A stretch of 11,671 nucleotides of DNA from Pseudomonadota bacterium (GTDB lineage Bacteria; Pseudomonadota; Gammaproteobacteria; Acidithiobacillales; Acidithiobacillaceae): the NCBI GenBank assembly GCA_021840785.1, contig JAKBXD010000052.1, positions 1-11,671 of the forward strand. The letters are read 5' to 3'. Below are positions 6,469-11,671 of the stretch, piece after piece. The position numbers and the translations under genes are program-made. Every line of letters starts with the position of its first letter. The first letter of the stretch is position 1. The notes under the pieces were generated by a model. That model did not search any database and had not been told where the DNA came from. It saw only the letters and a list, made by a program, of their open reading frames with translations.

Positions 6469-6966
6469 ATGCGCGTGACAAAAATTGTGACGGAGTGGAT
6501 TTGTGACGAGTGTCAGGTGCATGAACAGTTGGCGGGTGAGCATGCGCCGGCAAATTGGCATTACGTGGACTTTGAGATACAGCATGGCGTGTGCGTAGAA
6601 GGCGTGTGGGGGCGAAAAACAGATTTTGAAGAGGCGTGTACATTCCATTACTGTGCGGCGTGTTGGGAGGCGCGTGATCAGGGGACGCAACGCGGCTTGG
6701 TGGCGTTGCGTTATATGGCGGCGCAGGAACGTACGGAGTCGGCTGGATTGGTAGTGGCGCCGATTCCTGATGCGCAGGCGATGTCTGTTGCGCAGTTAGA
6801 GCTTGTGGAGGATTTACTGGCGCATGGGCCGGAATTGCGTGAGGAACTACGGCAGTTGCGGCAGGAGCATCCGAAGCTGCATCATTTGTCTTATAATTTG
6901 ACGGATGAGGGTGTCTGGGAACTAAATGCGGTAGTGGAGGATGATAATGTTGCTGGATCGCCATAA
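6469..6966 (+). CDS. CxxC ... CxxC zinc-ribbon-like protein with helical C-terminus, 165 aa
   Basis: CDEC at 12-15 and CAAC at 62-65 bracket a beta-rich insert (NWHYVDFEIQHG) holding two further Cys (42, 57). This is the same plan as the genes at 2312 and 6091 but with a longer loop. Residues 110-150 form a Leu/Glu-rich helical region (QLELVEDLLAHG ... LREELRQLRQEH) that could dimerise. GGAGGAGGGG just upstream gives a strong binding site for the ATG at 6469. It overlaps the next gene by 20 nt. No family was recognised. Confidence 0.76.
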   Translation: MRVTKIVTEWICDECQVHEQLAGEHAPANWHYVDFEIQHGVCVEGVWGRKTDFEEACTFHYCAACWEARDQGTQRGLVALRYMAAQERTESAGLVVAPIPDAQAMSVAQLELVEDLLAHGPELREELRQLRQEHPKLHHLSYNLTDEGVWELNAVVEDDNVAGSP

Positions 6967-7243
6967 AGATTTTGCGTTGAAGTTGGCGGATGACACACCG
7001 CTGTGGGTGGAGATTGAGCAAGCATTGGAAAGCTTAGAAGACAGGGGCGTTATGGCGCGAGATGCGGAGATTCGCTTGGATCCGCAAGGATGGCGGCGAT
7101 TGGGGCAGCAGTTAATCCGCTTTCCGTGGGAGCATAGCTATGATGAGAGGCTGTCGCTGTACCGGTGGAAAGGCCAGCAGGCGGTTGTGGTGGTGGGAGA
7201 TCATGCCGTGCTGCGCGTGTGGCCGGTGGTCGAGACAATATAA
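6947..7243 (+). CDS. Hypothetical protein, 98 aa
   Basis: Not recognised. A helical acidic N-terminal half (VEIEQALESLEDRG) precedes LDPQGWRRLGQQLIRFP and a C-terminal beta-rich end (QAVVVVGDHAVLRVWPV). The ATG at 6947 was chosen over the ATG at 6941 because GTGGAGG (6934-6940) is then 6 nt upstream. It ends 11 nt before the lysin gene. It has no hydrophobic segment, so it is not the holin despite its position just upstream of the lysin. Confidence 0.7.
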   Translation: MLLDRHKDFALKLADDTPLWVEIEQALESLEDRGVMARDAEIRLDPQGWRRLGQQLIRFPWEHSYDERLSLYRWKGQQAVVVVGDHAVLRVWPVVETI

Positions 7244-7254
7244 GGAGGCGTGTG

Positions 7255-8211
7255 ATGAGCGTGACGGTTGTGCTGCAAGCATTGGATGTGTCGCAATATC
7301 AAGGGACGATTAATTGGGCGGAAGTGGCGCAGAATTATGGGGCGGTGATGATTCGGGCGACGTACGGTGAAACGGGCATTGACCCGAATTTTTCACGCAA
7401 TTGGCAAGCAGCGATTGGGGCGGGCCTGTTGGTAGGGGCCTATCATTATGCGGATCCGTCGATGTCACCCACTGTGCAAGCGCAGCATTTCCTGACGACG
7501 ATTGCGCAATCCGGGGGTTGGCCAATGTCGTTTTTGCGGCCGGCGTTGGATTTAGAGATAACTGGCGGCCTCACAGCCACGGAATTGCAAGACTGGGCGA
7601 CAGCGTGGTTGACCGCGGTGGAGCAACAAAAAGCCATGCCGATGCTGTATGGGAGCCTGTCGTTTTTAGAGGCTTATTTGGCCCCTATTTTGGGGCATTG
7701 GCCGCTGTGGGTGGCGGCATGGGGTGGTTCGGTGACAATGCCGCACGTGGGGCATCAATATACGGACGCGGGGCATATTCTGGGCATTAGTGGCGCGGTG
7801 GATGAAGACCGCTTTTCGGCGAGCGCGGAAGTCGAGGAACCGCTGGTCGCGCCGGTAGTGACGTGGACGACGGGGGCGACGGATGTGACCTGGTCGTTTA
7901 CGGCGCCAACCGCGATCGACTATCGCGGTTGGCGTCAGCGCCCGAATACGGCGGCAGCGCAGACGCAACCCGCGTTTCGGACAACAGGCGGCTATTGGAG
8001 TTTTGATTGGGCACCCGGAGCAACGTCGTTGATCTTGACGTTTTGGTTTGGGGGGCGGACAGTGAGTGTAACGCACCCGCTGTTGTCGCCGGCACAAGTG
8101 ACGCTGGAGCAAGCGGTGACGCACGTTGCGAGTTTGGAGCAAGCGATGACGGCGCTCCAGGCGGATGTTACGGCCTTGAAGACGTTGCTGGCGAGCGGCC
8201 AGGGAAGTTGA
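7255..8211 (+). CDS. GH25 lysozyme (phage endolysin) with beta domain and coiled coil, 318 aa
   Basis: An N-acetylmuramidase that would cleave the beta-1,4 bond between MurNAc and GlcNAc in peptidoglycan. Residues 10-187 are a GH25 domain: LDVSQYQG with Asp11, MIRATYGE, GAYHYA, ALDLE with Asp99 and Glu101 (the catalytic acid region), PMLYGS, LWVAAWGG and HQYT ... GAVDEDRF with Asp183. There is no signal peptide, as expected for a holin-released endolysin. Residues 200-275 form an unrecognised Trp-rich beta domain, and 280-312 a heptad-like helix (LEQAV..VASLEQAMTAL). No LysM, SH3 or choline-binding repeat is visible. AAGGAGG (7242-7248) is 6 nt upstream of the ATG. Confidence 0.95.
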   Translation: MSVTVVLQALDVSQYQGTINWAEVAQNYGAVMIRATYGETGIDPNFSRNWQAAIGAGLLVGAYHYADPSMSPTVQAQHFLTTIAQSGGWPMSFLRPALDLEITGGLTATELQDWATAWLTAVEQQKAMPMLYGSLSFLEAYLAPILGHWPLWVAAWGGSVTMPHVGHQYTDAGHILGISGAVDEDRFSASAEVEEPLVAPVVTWTTGATDVTWSFTAPTAIDYRGWRQRPNTAAAQTQPAFRTTGGYWSFDWAPGATSLILTFWFGGRTVSVTHPLLSPAQVTLEQAVTHVASLEQAMTALQADVTALKTLLASGQGS

Positions 8212-8252
8212 GGTAGGGTGGAGGGTGTAAAATAGAGATAGGAGGGATGAGG

Positions 8253-8819
8253 ATGGGAGATGAAGTGGTGTATGTGGCAGTTACCTTGACGTCGCAAGAG
8301 CGCGGTTGTTTGGCCGTGTATTGGCGGGATCGGGCTGAGGCGAGTTATCGATCGAAGCGTGCACTGAGGCGGCCATTGGGGATGCTGCATTTGCTGGCAA
8401 CGCAGCAAGACGACACGCTGACGCTGTGCATGCGGCAGGACGAGTTCGACGAGATGCTGCAGGACTTGGAGCAGCGGGCGACGGAGTATGCGGTCGAAGA
8501 TGAAGAGCTCGCGAGGGCGCTTGAGATGCTGGCGACGGAATTGAATGCGGAACCGCAAGAGATACCGGTGTCGCATGGCGCGGTGTGCGAGAGCTTAGTG
8601 CAGGCCTTGCGAGCTGGTGCAGAAACGAGTTCGGATCATTTTCGTCGGCTGTATGGCGTGGAGCCAAATGGGATGCGAACGCCGCCGACTGAGTTTGATC
8701 CGACGGTGATTACGCGGGATCGGGCTGCTTTGATGGCTGCGAATGAGGTGCGACATGCGCGGGACGCGGAGATTGTGCGCGCCCGCAAGCCTTGGGGTGT
8801 TGTGACGATATCGGTGTAA
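8253..8819 (+). CDS. Hypothetical protein, 188 aa
   Basis: Not recognised. A beta-containing N-terminus (VVYVAVTLTSQERG) leads into an Arg-rich segment and a long acidic helix (FDEMLQDLEQRATEYAVEDEELARALEML). A Pro-rich patch (TPPTEFDP) and a basic helix ending in RARKPWGVVTISV close the protein. It has no membrane segment and only two isolated Cys. The ATG at 8253 is preferred over the one at 8247 because AGGAGGG (8240-8246) is then 6 nt upstream. It follows the lysin by 41 nt and is the last gene before the hairpin at 8829-8861. Confidence 0.75.
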   Translation: MGDEVVYVAVTLTSQERGCLAVYWRDRAEASYRSKRALRRPLGMLHLLATQQDDTLTLCMRQDEFDEMLQDLEQRATEYAVEDEELARALEMLATELNAEPQEIPVSHGAVCESLVQALRAGAETSSDHFRRLYGVEPNGMRTPPTEFDPTVITRDRAALMAANEVRHARDAEIVRARKPWGVVTISV

Positions 8820-8828
8820 AGACAACGG

Positions 8829-8861
8829 CTAGCCATTCCGCTTGTACGGCGGAATGGCTAG
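8829..8861 (+). terminator. Perfect 13-bp hairpin, likely transcription terminator or attenuator
   Basis: The stem CTAGCCATTCCGC (8829-8841) pairs with GCGGAATGGCTAG (8849-8861) around a 7-nt loop (8842-8848). A G-U wobble at 8828/8862 could extend it. The sequence after it, TGCTGTTTAAT, has only a weak T run, so it is not a textbook Rho-independent terminator. It sits 9 nt after the stop at 8819 in a 73-nt gap, the widest between genes in the window. It separates the lysin block from the array block. A protein-binding operator is the alternative reading. Confidence 0.65.
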
Positions 8862-8892
8862 TGCTGTTTAATCGAAAGAACGGGGTGTAGAT

Positions 8893-9279
8893 ATGCTGAA
8901 AGTGACACCGACTGGCAATCCGTTACCGACGATACCGACGACGATGGAGGAGGCCGTAGATCGCGTGTTGGAGGACGCGCGAGCGATCTTGTTAGAGCGG
9001 CATCGGAAATATGGTCCGGGCAACATTGGGCGCGGCGGCTTGCCGGGGCTGTATGTGCGCTTGAACGACAAGCTGGAGCGCCTGTGGCATGGGATTGGGT
9101 TGGATCGTCTGGTAGCGGCGGGGACGGTATGGCAGGCGGCGAAGAGTTTGGAGCCGACCGCGACGGATGAAAGCATTGAAGATGCGCACCTTGATGGATT
9201 GAATTACTTTGCAATTGCGGAATTAGTGCGGCGAGGTTGGTGGGGCTTGCCATTTCGGGAGGAGGCGGGGTGTGAATAG
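8893..9279 (+). CDS. DUF1599 / nucleotide-modification-associated (Nmad1)-like protein, 128 aa
   Basis: After a Pro/Thr-rich leader the protein shows a helix with ILLERHRKYGPGNIG (32-46), GLYVRLNDKLERL (52-64) and ESIEDAHLDGLNYFAIAEL (93-111). The pattern 'H.KYG..N', 'R..DK..R' and 'ES..D..LD..NY' is that of the all-helical DUF1599 family, named Nmad1 for its association with phage base-modification genes and probably related to MazG-type nucleotide pyrophosphatases. Glu93, Asp97 and Asp101 are candidate metal ligands. Its precise reaction is not established. It is the first gene after the hairpin and overlaps the first array gene by 8 nt. The binding site is weak (GGGGTG at 8882-8887). Confidence 0.75.
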   Translation: MLKVTPTGNPLPTIPTTMEEAVDRVLEDARAILLERHRKYGPGNIGRGGLPGLYVRLNDKLERLWHGIGLDRLVAAGTVWQAAKSLEPTATDESIEDAHLDGLNYFAIAELVRRGWWGLPFREEAGCE

Positions 9280-9598
9280 ATTACCACCCGAGGGAGCGGA
9301 GTATCTGTTCGCGACAGCTAATAATTTATTAGCGTGCAGTTTGTGGGCAGAGGATGAGGATGGGATACAGTTTATGCGGCATGGGCGTCGGCATCGTTTG
9401 GTATGGTATATTTTTGAGATTAACGATACGCCGCGCTATATGTGGACGTTGTATGATGATGAATATACGGACACCGACGACATTACGGGAACGGACCTGT
9501 GGGAGGTAGATCGGCATTGGACGGGTGAGGGAGATACGATGGATGCGGTGAGTAAGGCGATTGAAGAGTGGTCATATGCGGCGGTGCACTGGTTATAA
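9272..9598 (+). CDS. Array paralogue 1, 108 aa
   Basis: First and most diverged member of the array. It has beta strands HRLVWYIFEI and RYMWTLYDDEY, an acidic loop (TDTDDITGTDLWEVD) and a C-terminal helix WTGEGDTMDAVSKAIEEW. The HRL-T/V-WY strand matches HRLTWYVVD in the next gene. The GTG at 9272 has GGGAGGAGG (9257-9265) 6-7 nt upstream and overlaps the end of the DUF1599-like gene by 8 nt. The 64 nt that follow (9599-9662) contain no gene, only the binding site for the next one. The function is unknown. Confidence 0.75.
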   Translation: MNRLPPEGAEYLFATANNLLACSLWAEDEDGIQFMRHGRRHRLVWYIFEINDTPRYMWTLYDDEYTDTDDITGTDLWEVDRHWTGEGDTMDAVSKAIEEWSYAAVHWL

Positions 9599-9662
9599 CC
9601 GGGGCACGTTGCAATTGCAGTCTTAGCGGGGGGCTGGATTTGTCGTTTGCGGGAGGACGTGA

Positions 9663-9947
9663 GTGGTGATTAGTTGGGCTGCGGGTCGTGCGTACGAGAG
9701 ATTTTTTGAGCGGCAAGGAATGCAGCATCGGCTGACGTGGTATGTCGTTGATAACGCGGGCGGATTGGATTTGCCACGATTTAAGTGGTATGTGTATCAG
9801 CTGGCGTACTGCGGTATGGATTCGTCTACGACAAGTACCTGGGACGATTGGGATGTTGAGTCTGTGTGGCATGGTACGGGTGAGACGCCAGAGGACGTTA
9901 ATGAGGCGATGACTGCGTGTATGTTTCTTGTGGTCAATGTGCTATGA
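9663..9947 (+). CDS. Array paralogue 2, 94 aa
   Basis: It has beta strands HRLTWYVVDN and RFKWYVYQLAY, a Ser/Thr/Trp loop (STTSTWDDWDVESVW) and a terminal helix HGTGETPEDVNEAMTACMF that ends in NVL. It is closest to paralogue 1 in the first strand and shares the G-x-G-(D/E)-T entry to the helix. The GTG at 9663 follows GGGAGG (9651-9656) by 6 nt. A second GTG at 9666 is equally possible. Its stop overlaps the next ATG (ATGA at 9944-9947). The function is unknown. Confidence 0.75.
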   Translation: MVISWAAGRAYERFFERQGMQHRLTWYVVDNAGGLDLPRFKWYVYQLAYCGMDSSTTSTWDDWDVESVWHGTGETPEDVNEAMTACMFLVVNVL

Positions 9948-10276
9948 GGACGGAATTTCTGTGCGACGGCGCTGTGCAGCTTTATACTTTGGATGATTAT
10001 ACGTACGGTTGGCTCGTGACGTGGTATGATGCTAGTGAAACGACGTAGTACCGCAGCCACGTGAGAATAGAGTGCGACCTGACAGGCATCTGGCAGTGGA
10101 GCGTGCATGTGATGAGGCAGCATGTAGTTGGGTGGCTGCATGGCGATCATAGTAGTCCGATGATGATGCCGTTTAATCCGCCTGTTGAAGAGCCGTACAC
10201 GGGGCAAGCGCAAACGTTTATGGCGGCGAAAGAAGCAGTTCTCAATGTGTTGGCGGCGGTACGATTCGTATTATAG
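9944..10276 (+). pseudogene. Array paralogue 3, interrupted by one in-frame amber codon at 10046-10048
   Basis: The reading frame starts at an ATG overlapping the previous stop and encodes 34 residues ending TWYDASETT before TAG. It then continues in the same frame for another 75 residues to the TAG at 10274-10276. The second part carries the family signatures GIWQWSVHV and, at the end, YTGQAQTFMAAKEAVLNVL. With the amber ignored the product would be about 110 residues, as in the neighbouring copies. A GTG at 10061 after the stop has no binding site. Possible explanations are a recent nonsense mutation, a sequencing error, suppression by a tRNA or programmed readthrough. TAG is the normal stop of many neighbouring genes, so a global reassignment is unlikely. 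Confidence 0.7.
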
Positions 10277-10292
10277 CAGGGTGGTTGGGAGT

Positions 10293-10616
10293 ATGGTGGA
10301 TCGTGATGCGGTGACGATTATTCATGTTAACGATTGCACGTATCGTTGGAGGGTACAGTGTGGGAACGGTAGTAAACACTGGCACACTTATGATGTTGAG
10401 GCGGTAATTTATTTTGGGGAATGGACGTGGATGATTGGCGAAACGTGTTCGAAGATGACCGGCTTTTATAGTCCGGGAATCTCGACGAGATTTGGAGGCT
10501 ACATCCAAGAGCGCAATCGCTATACAGGGCGGGCGGAGAAAGGCACGACATTTGAGGGCGTTCGACAGCTGGTATATGATGCTATTGACGTGCTGTGGCA
10601 TTTGGTGAGCGACTAG
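10293..10616 (+). CDS. Array paralogue 4, 107 aa
   Basis: It has beta strands CTYRWRVQCG and HTYDVEAVIYF followed by GEWTWMIGE, matching the aromatic strand block of the later copies. A loop rich in Gly, Arg and Tyr (GYIQERNRYTGRAEKG) leads to the helix TTFEGVRQLVYDAIDVLWHL. It is less Ala-rich in the helix than copies 5-7. The ATG at 10293 has only a weak G-rich site upstream (TTGGGAG), 16 nt after the preceding stop. The function is unknown. Confidence 0.72.
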   Translation: MVDRDAVTIIHVNDCTYRWRVQCGNGSKHWHTYDVEAVIYFGEWTWMIGETCSKMTGFYSPGISTRFGGYIQERNRYTGRAEKGTTFEGVRQLVYDAIDVLWHLVSD

Positions 10617-10633
10617 CGGGAAGGGGTGGCAGG

Positions 10634-10972
10634 GTGTCGGTCGATGTGACGTCTGTCGGGGTTTCCGAGTTGGCGGGAATCATTACGTGGTCTGTGGAGA
10701 ATATTATTACGCCGTCGCTTTATGGGAACGTTGCGCGTAAATACACGTATGATGTTGTAGTTCGGCCCGCACCGGATGCGGGGTGGACATGGCAAGTGAT
10801 GCGACGAGAGGCTTTTAATCTTGAGTTTCTGAATTTTGCATCGCCAACGGCGCAAGCTTTGTGGGCTCCGGTGATGACTTTGCCGGATGTATATGGTGGT
10901 TGCGAGGCGACCTGTGAGGCGGCGCAAGACGCGGCGGTGGCGGCGTTAGCTTTTATTCGGGGCGGACTGTAG
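10634..10972 (+). CDS. Array paralogue 5, 112 aa
   Basis: It has strands KYTYDVVVRP and GWTWQVMRRE, a long loop (about residues 62-85) and a C-terminal helix GGCEATCEAAQDAAVAALAF. The 'EAT....A..AA..AL' helix is nearly that of copies 6 and 7. The GTG at 10634 has GAAGGGG (10620-10626) about 7 nt upstream. It is followed by 46 nt with no gene. The function is unknown. Confidence 0.73.
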   Translation: MSVDVTSVGVSELAGIITWSVENIITPSLYGNVARKYTYDVVVRPAPDAGWTWQVMRREAFNLEFLNFASPTAQALWAPVMTLPDVYGGCEATCEAAQDAAVAALAFIRGGL

Positions 10973-11018
10973 TGCGTCAATAGCTGGGCAGCGAGACATG
11001 CGTAGGGGTGACACGATA

Positions 11019-11306
11019 ATGGCGGAGTTAACAGAAGCGACGCGAGTGACGGATACGGGCCGGAAGGATGTGACTTTGTGGATAAGTCCTACGAGCACGG
11101 CGGGTATTGGAAGGGACTCCTGGCTGGCTGAGGTTGCATCGAGATGGGGCGGCGGGTGGCATTGGTATTTGGAGTATCATAATTATAGGGCAGCGTTGGC
11201 AAATCCGCGGTACGAGACTGAGGAGTACAGTGGGTATGAAGCGACGTTTGCGGACGCGAAAGCGGCGGCTGAAGCGGCGTTGAGGTTGGTGCGGCATGTG
11301 TTGTAG
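11019..11306 (+). CDS. Array paralogue 6, 95 aa
   Basis: It has strands DSWLAEVASR and GWHWYLEYHN, a loop with NPRYETEEYSG, and the helix YEATFADAKAAAEAALRL ending RHVL. It is most similar to copy 7, with almost the same last 20 residues. The ATG at 11019 follows TAGGGGTG (11003-11010) by 8 nt. An in-frame ATG at 10998 lacks a binding site. The function is unknown. Confidence 0.78.
   Translation: MAELTEATRVTDTGRKDVTLWISPTSTAGIGRDSWLAEVASRWGGGWHWYLEYHNYRAALANPRYETEEYSGYEATFADAKAAAEAALRLVRHVL
11287..11306 (+). repeat. 20-nt direct repeat, copy 1 (end of paralogue 6)
   Basis: TGGTGCGGCATGTGTTGTAG ends paralogue 6 and recurs exactly at 11601-11620, 314 nt later, at the end of paralogue 7. It encodes the final VRHVL-stop in the same frame in both genes. 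Flanking codons differ at several positions, so this is a conserved core in a diverged duplication. Confidence 0.9.
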
Positions 11307-11323
11307 CGTGGGAGAGGGTGGGT

Positions 11324-11620
11324 ATGGCGTTATTAACGGATGAAGCCCGAATTCACTTTCGTGCAGCCGCTGGGCCGGGTTTTTACCTGTGGAAAGGGGG
11401 CTATGACGATGGGGTGCGGATAGGCTATTCATGGTCAGTGTGGATTGCGCGGAATATGCGAGGGCATTGGCGCTGGAACCTGGATTACTCGGATTTGATG
11501 GCGCGGCGTCATGACCCTAAGGCGCTGAATGTGCTAACGTATGACGGTAATGAGGCGACGTACGAGGACGCGAATGAGGCGGCTGAAGGCGCTTTGAGTC
11601 TGGTGCGGCATGTGTTGTAG
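11324..11620 (+). CDS. Array paralogue 7, 98 aa
   Basis: It has an N-terminal Gly/Tyr segment (GPGFYLWKGGYDDG), strands YSWSVWIARN and HWRWNLDYSD, a loop (RRHDPKALNVLTYDG), and the helix NEATYEDANEAAEGALSL ending RHVL. The ATG at 11324 follows GGAGAGGG (11311-11318) by 5 nt. It starts 17 nt after paralogue 6 ends. The function is unknown. Confidence 0.78.
   Translation: MALLTDEARIHFRAAAGPGFYLWKGGYDDGVRIGYSWSVWIARNMRGHWRWNLDYSDLMARRHDPKALNVLTYDGNEATYEDANEAAEGALSLVRHVL
11601..11620 (+). repeat. 20-nt direct repeat, copy 2 (end of paralogue 7)
   Basis: Exact second copy of the sequence at 11287-11306, encoding the last residues and stop of paralogue 7. Confidence 0.9.
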
Positions 11621-11632
11621 AGGGGTGGTAGC

Positions 11633-11671
11633 ATGAGCGAGTCGTGGGCTGGCGTGGAGGCGTCGGCGGAG
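11633..11671 (+). CDS. Start of probable array paralogue 8 (cut by window end)
   Basis: The ATG at 11633 follows AGGGGTGG (11621-11628) by 4 nt and opens a frame (MSESWAGVEASAE) that runs to the window edge. Its spacing after paralogue 7 (12 nt) and its binding site match the array pattern. The 13 visible residues are too few to prove membership. Confidence 0.5.
   Translation, partial: MSESWAGVEASAE

Larger units (their letters stand above)
9272..11671 (+). other. Tandem array of diverged small paralogues (seven members plus one partial)
   Basis: The genes at 9272, 9663, 9944, 10293, 10634, 11019 and 11324, and the start of one at 11633, share a plan. An N-terminal variable part is followed by one or two aromatic beta strands (for example YSWSVWIAR, GWHWYLEYH, GWTWQVMRR, GIWQWSVHV, GEWTWMIGE). 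A variable loop comes next, then a C-terminal helix with Gly-x-x-Thr and Ala/Leu heptads (EATFADAKAAAEAALRLVRHVL and equivalents). Lengths are 94-112 residues. Identity ranges from high (last two helices) to marginal (first two genes). No known family was recognised. Confidence 0.78.

Noticed and set aside
6326..7021. Long open frame of 231 codons on the - strand
   Set aside because: It spans the junction of two well-supported + strand genes with their own binding sites, and its product is Pro/His/Thr-rich, as expected from the complement of G-rich coding DNA.
8842..8872. Promoter with TTGTAC (8842-8847) and TTTAAT (8867-8872)
   Set aside because: The spacer is 19 nt, both boxes are imperfect, and the first lies in the hairpin loop, so it is too weak to call.
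9610..9619. 10-nt palindrome TGCAATTGCA in the gap after paralogue 1
   Set aside because: It is short, occurs once as far as I can see, and is within what chance gives in 11 kb.
9944..10276. Genome-wide reassignment of TAG to a sense codon
   Set aside because: TAG is the normal terminator of at least ten genes in this window, including the array genes on both sides.
9272..11671. Diversity-generating retroelement or CRISPR array as explanation of the repeats
   Set aside because: No reverse transcriptase, template/variable repeat pair or regularly spaced short repeats are visible. The repeats are whole diverged genes.

Overview
This window looks like part of a tailed-phage or prophage genome, probably from a Gram-positive (Firmicutes-like) host. 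The evidence is one-directional packing of about 30 small genes on the + strand, ATGA/TAATG stop-start overlaps, strong AGGAGG-type ribosome binding sites, a GH25 lysozyme without a signal peptide, and many small uncharacterised proteins. There are no ribosomal, tRNA, transposase or metabolic genes. The + strand is markedly G-rich (22 G against 9 C in 4681-4740), which produces many C-rich shadow ORFs on the other strand. The host is an inference from style, not a database match.

Left region (8-7243): a dense run of small genes in three recurring classes. (i) Four diverged paralogues (236, 2766, 3785, 4200) share a Cys-x3-His/Cys ... Cys-x2-Cys zinc-knuckle pattern, then a Trp-rich '(E/D)xx(D/N)W...W' motif and an Ala/Trp/Leu-rich C-terminal helix. 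They may be a zinc-bearing variant of the phage ABA-sandwich proteins. (ii) Six proteins have CxxC pairs (1385, 1636, 2312, 5139, 6091, 6469). (iii) Five small proteins have two predicted membrane helices (667, 1914, 2115, 2536, 3238). One conserved phage hypothetical with SYRG and GYKGGEY motifs (4732) and several unrecognised soluble proteins complete this stretch.

Middle (7255-8870): a GH25 muramidase (endolysin) with an unrecognised beta-rich domain and a C-terminal coiled coil, one unrecognised gene, and then a 13-bp perfect hairpin that probably ends or attenuates the transcript. No membrane protein lies next to the lysin, so the holin, if encoded here, is one of the small two-helix proteins 3.8 kb or more upstream.

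Right region (8893-11671): a DUF1599/Nmad1-like protein followed by a tandem array of at least seven small paralogues plus an eighth cut off by the window end. Members share an aromatic beta-strand segment and a C-terminal 'G-x-x-T ... A ... AL ... L' helix. The third member has a single in-frame amber codon but keeps its family pattern on both sides. This array and the four-member zinc-knuckle family are the most unusual content of the window.
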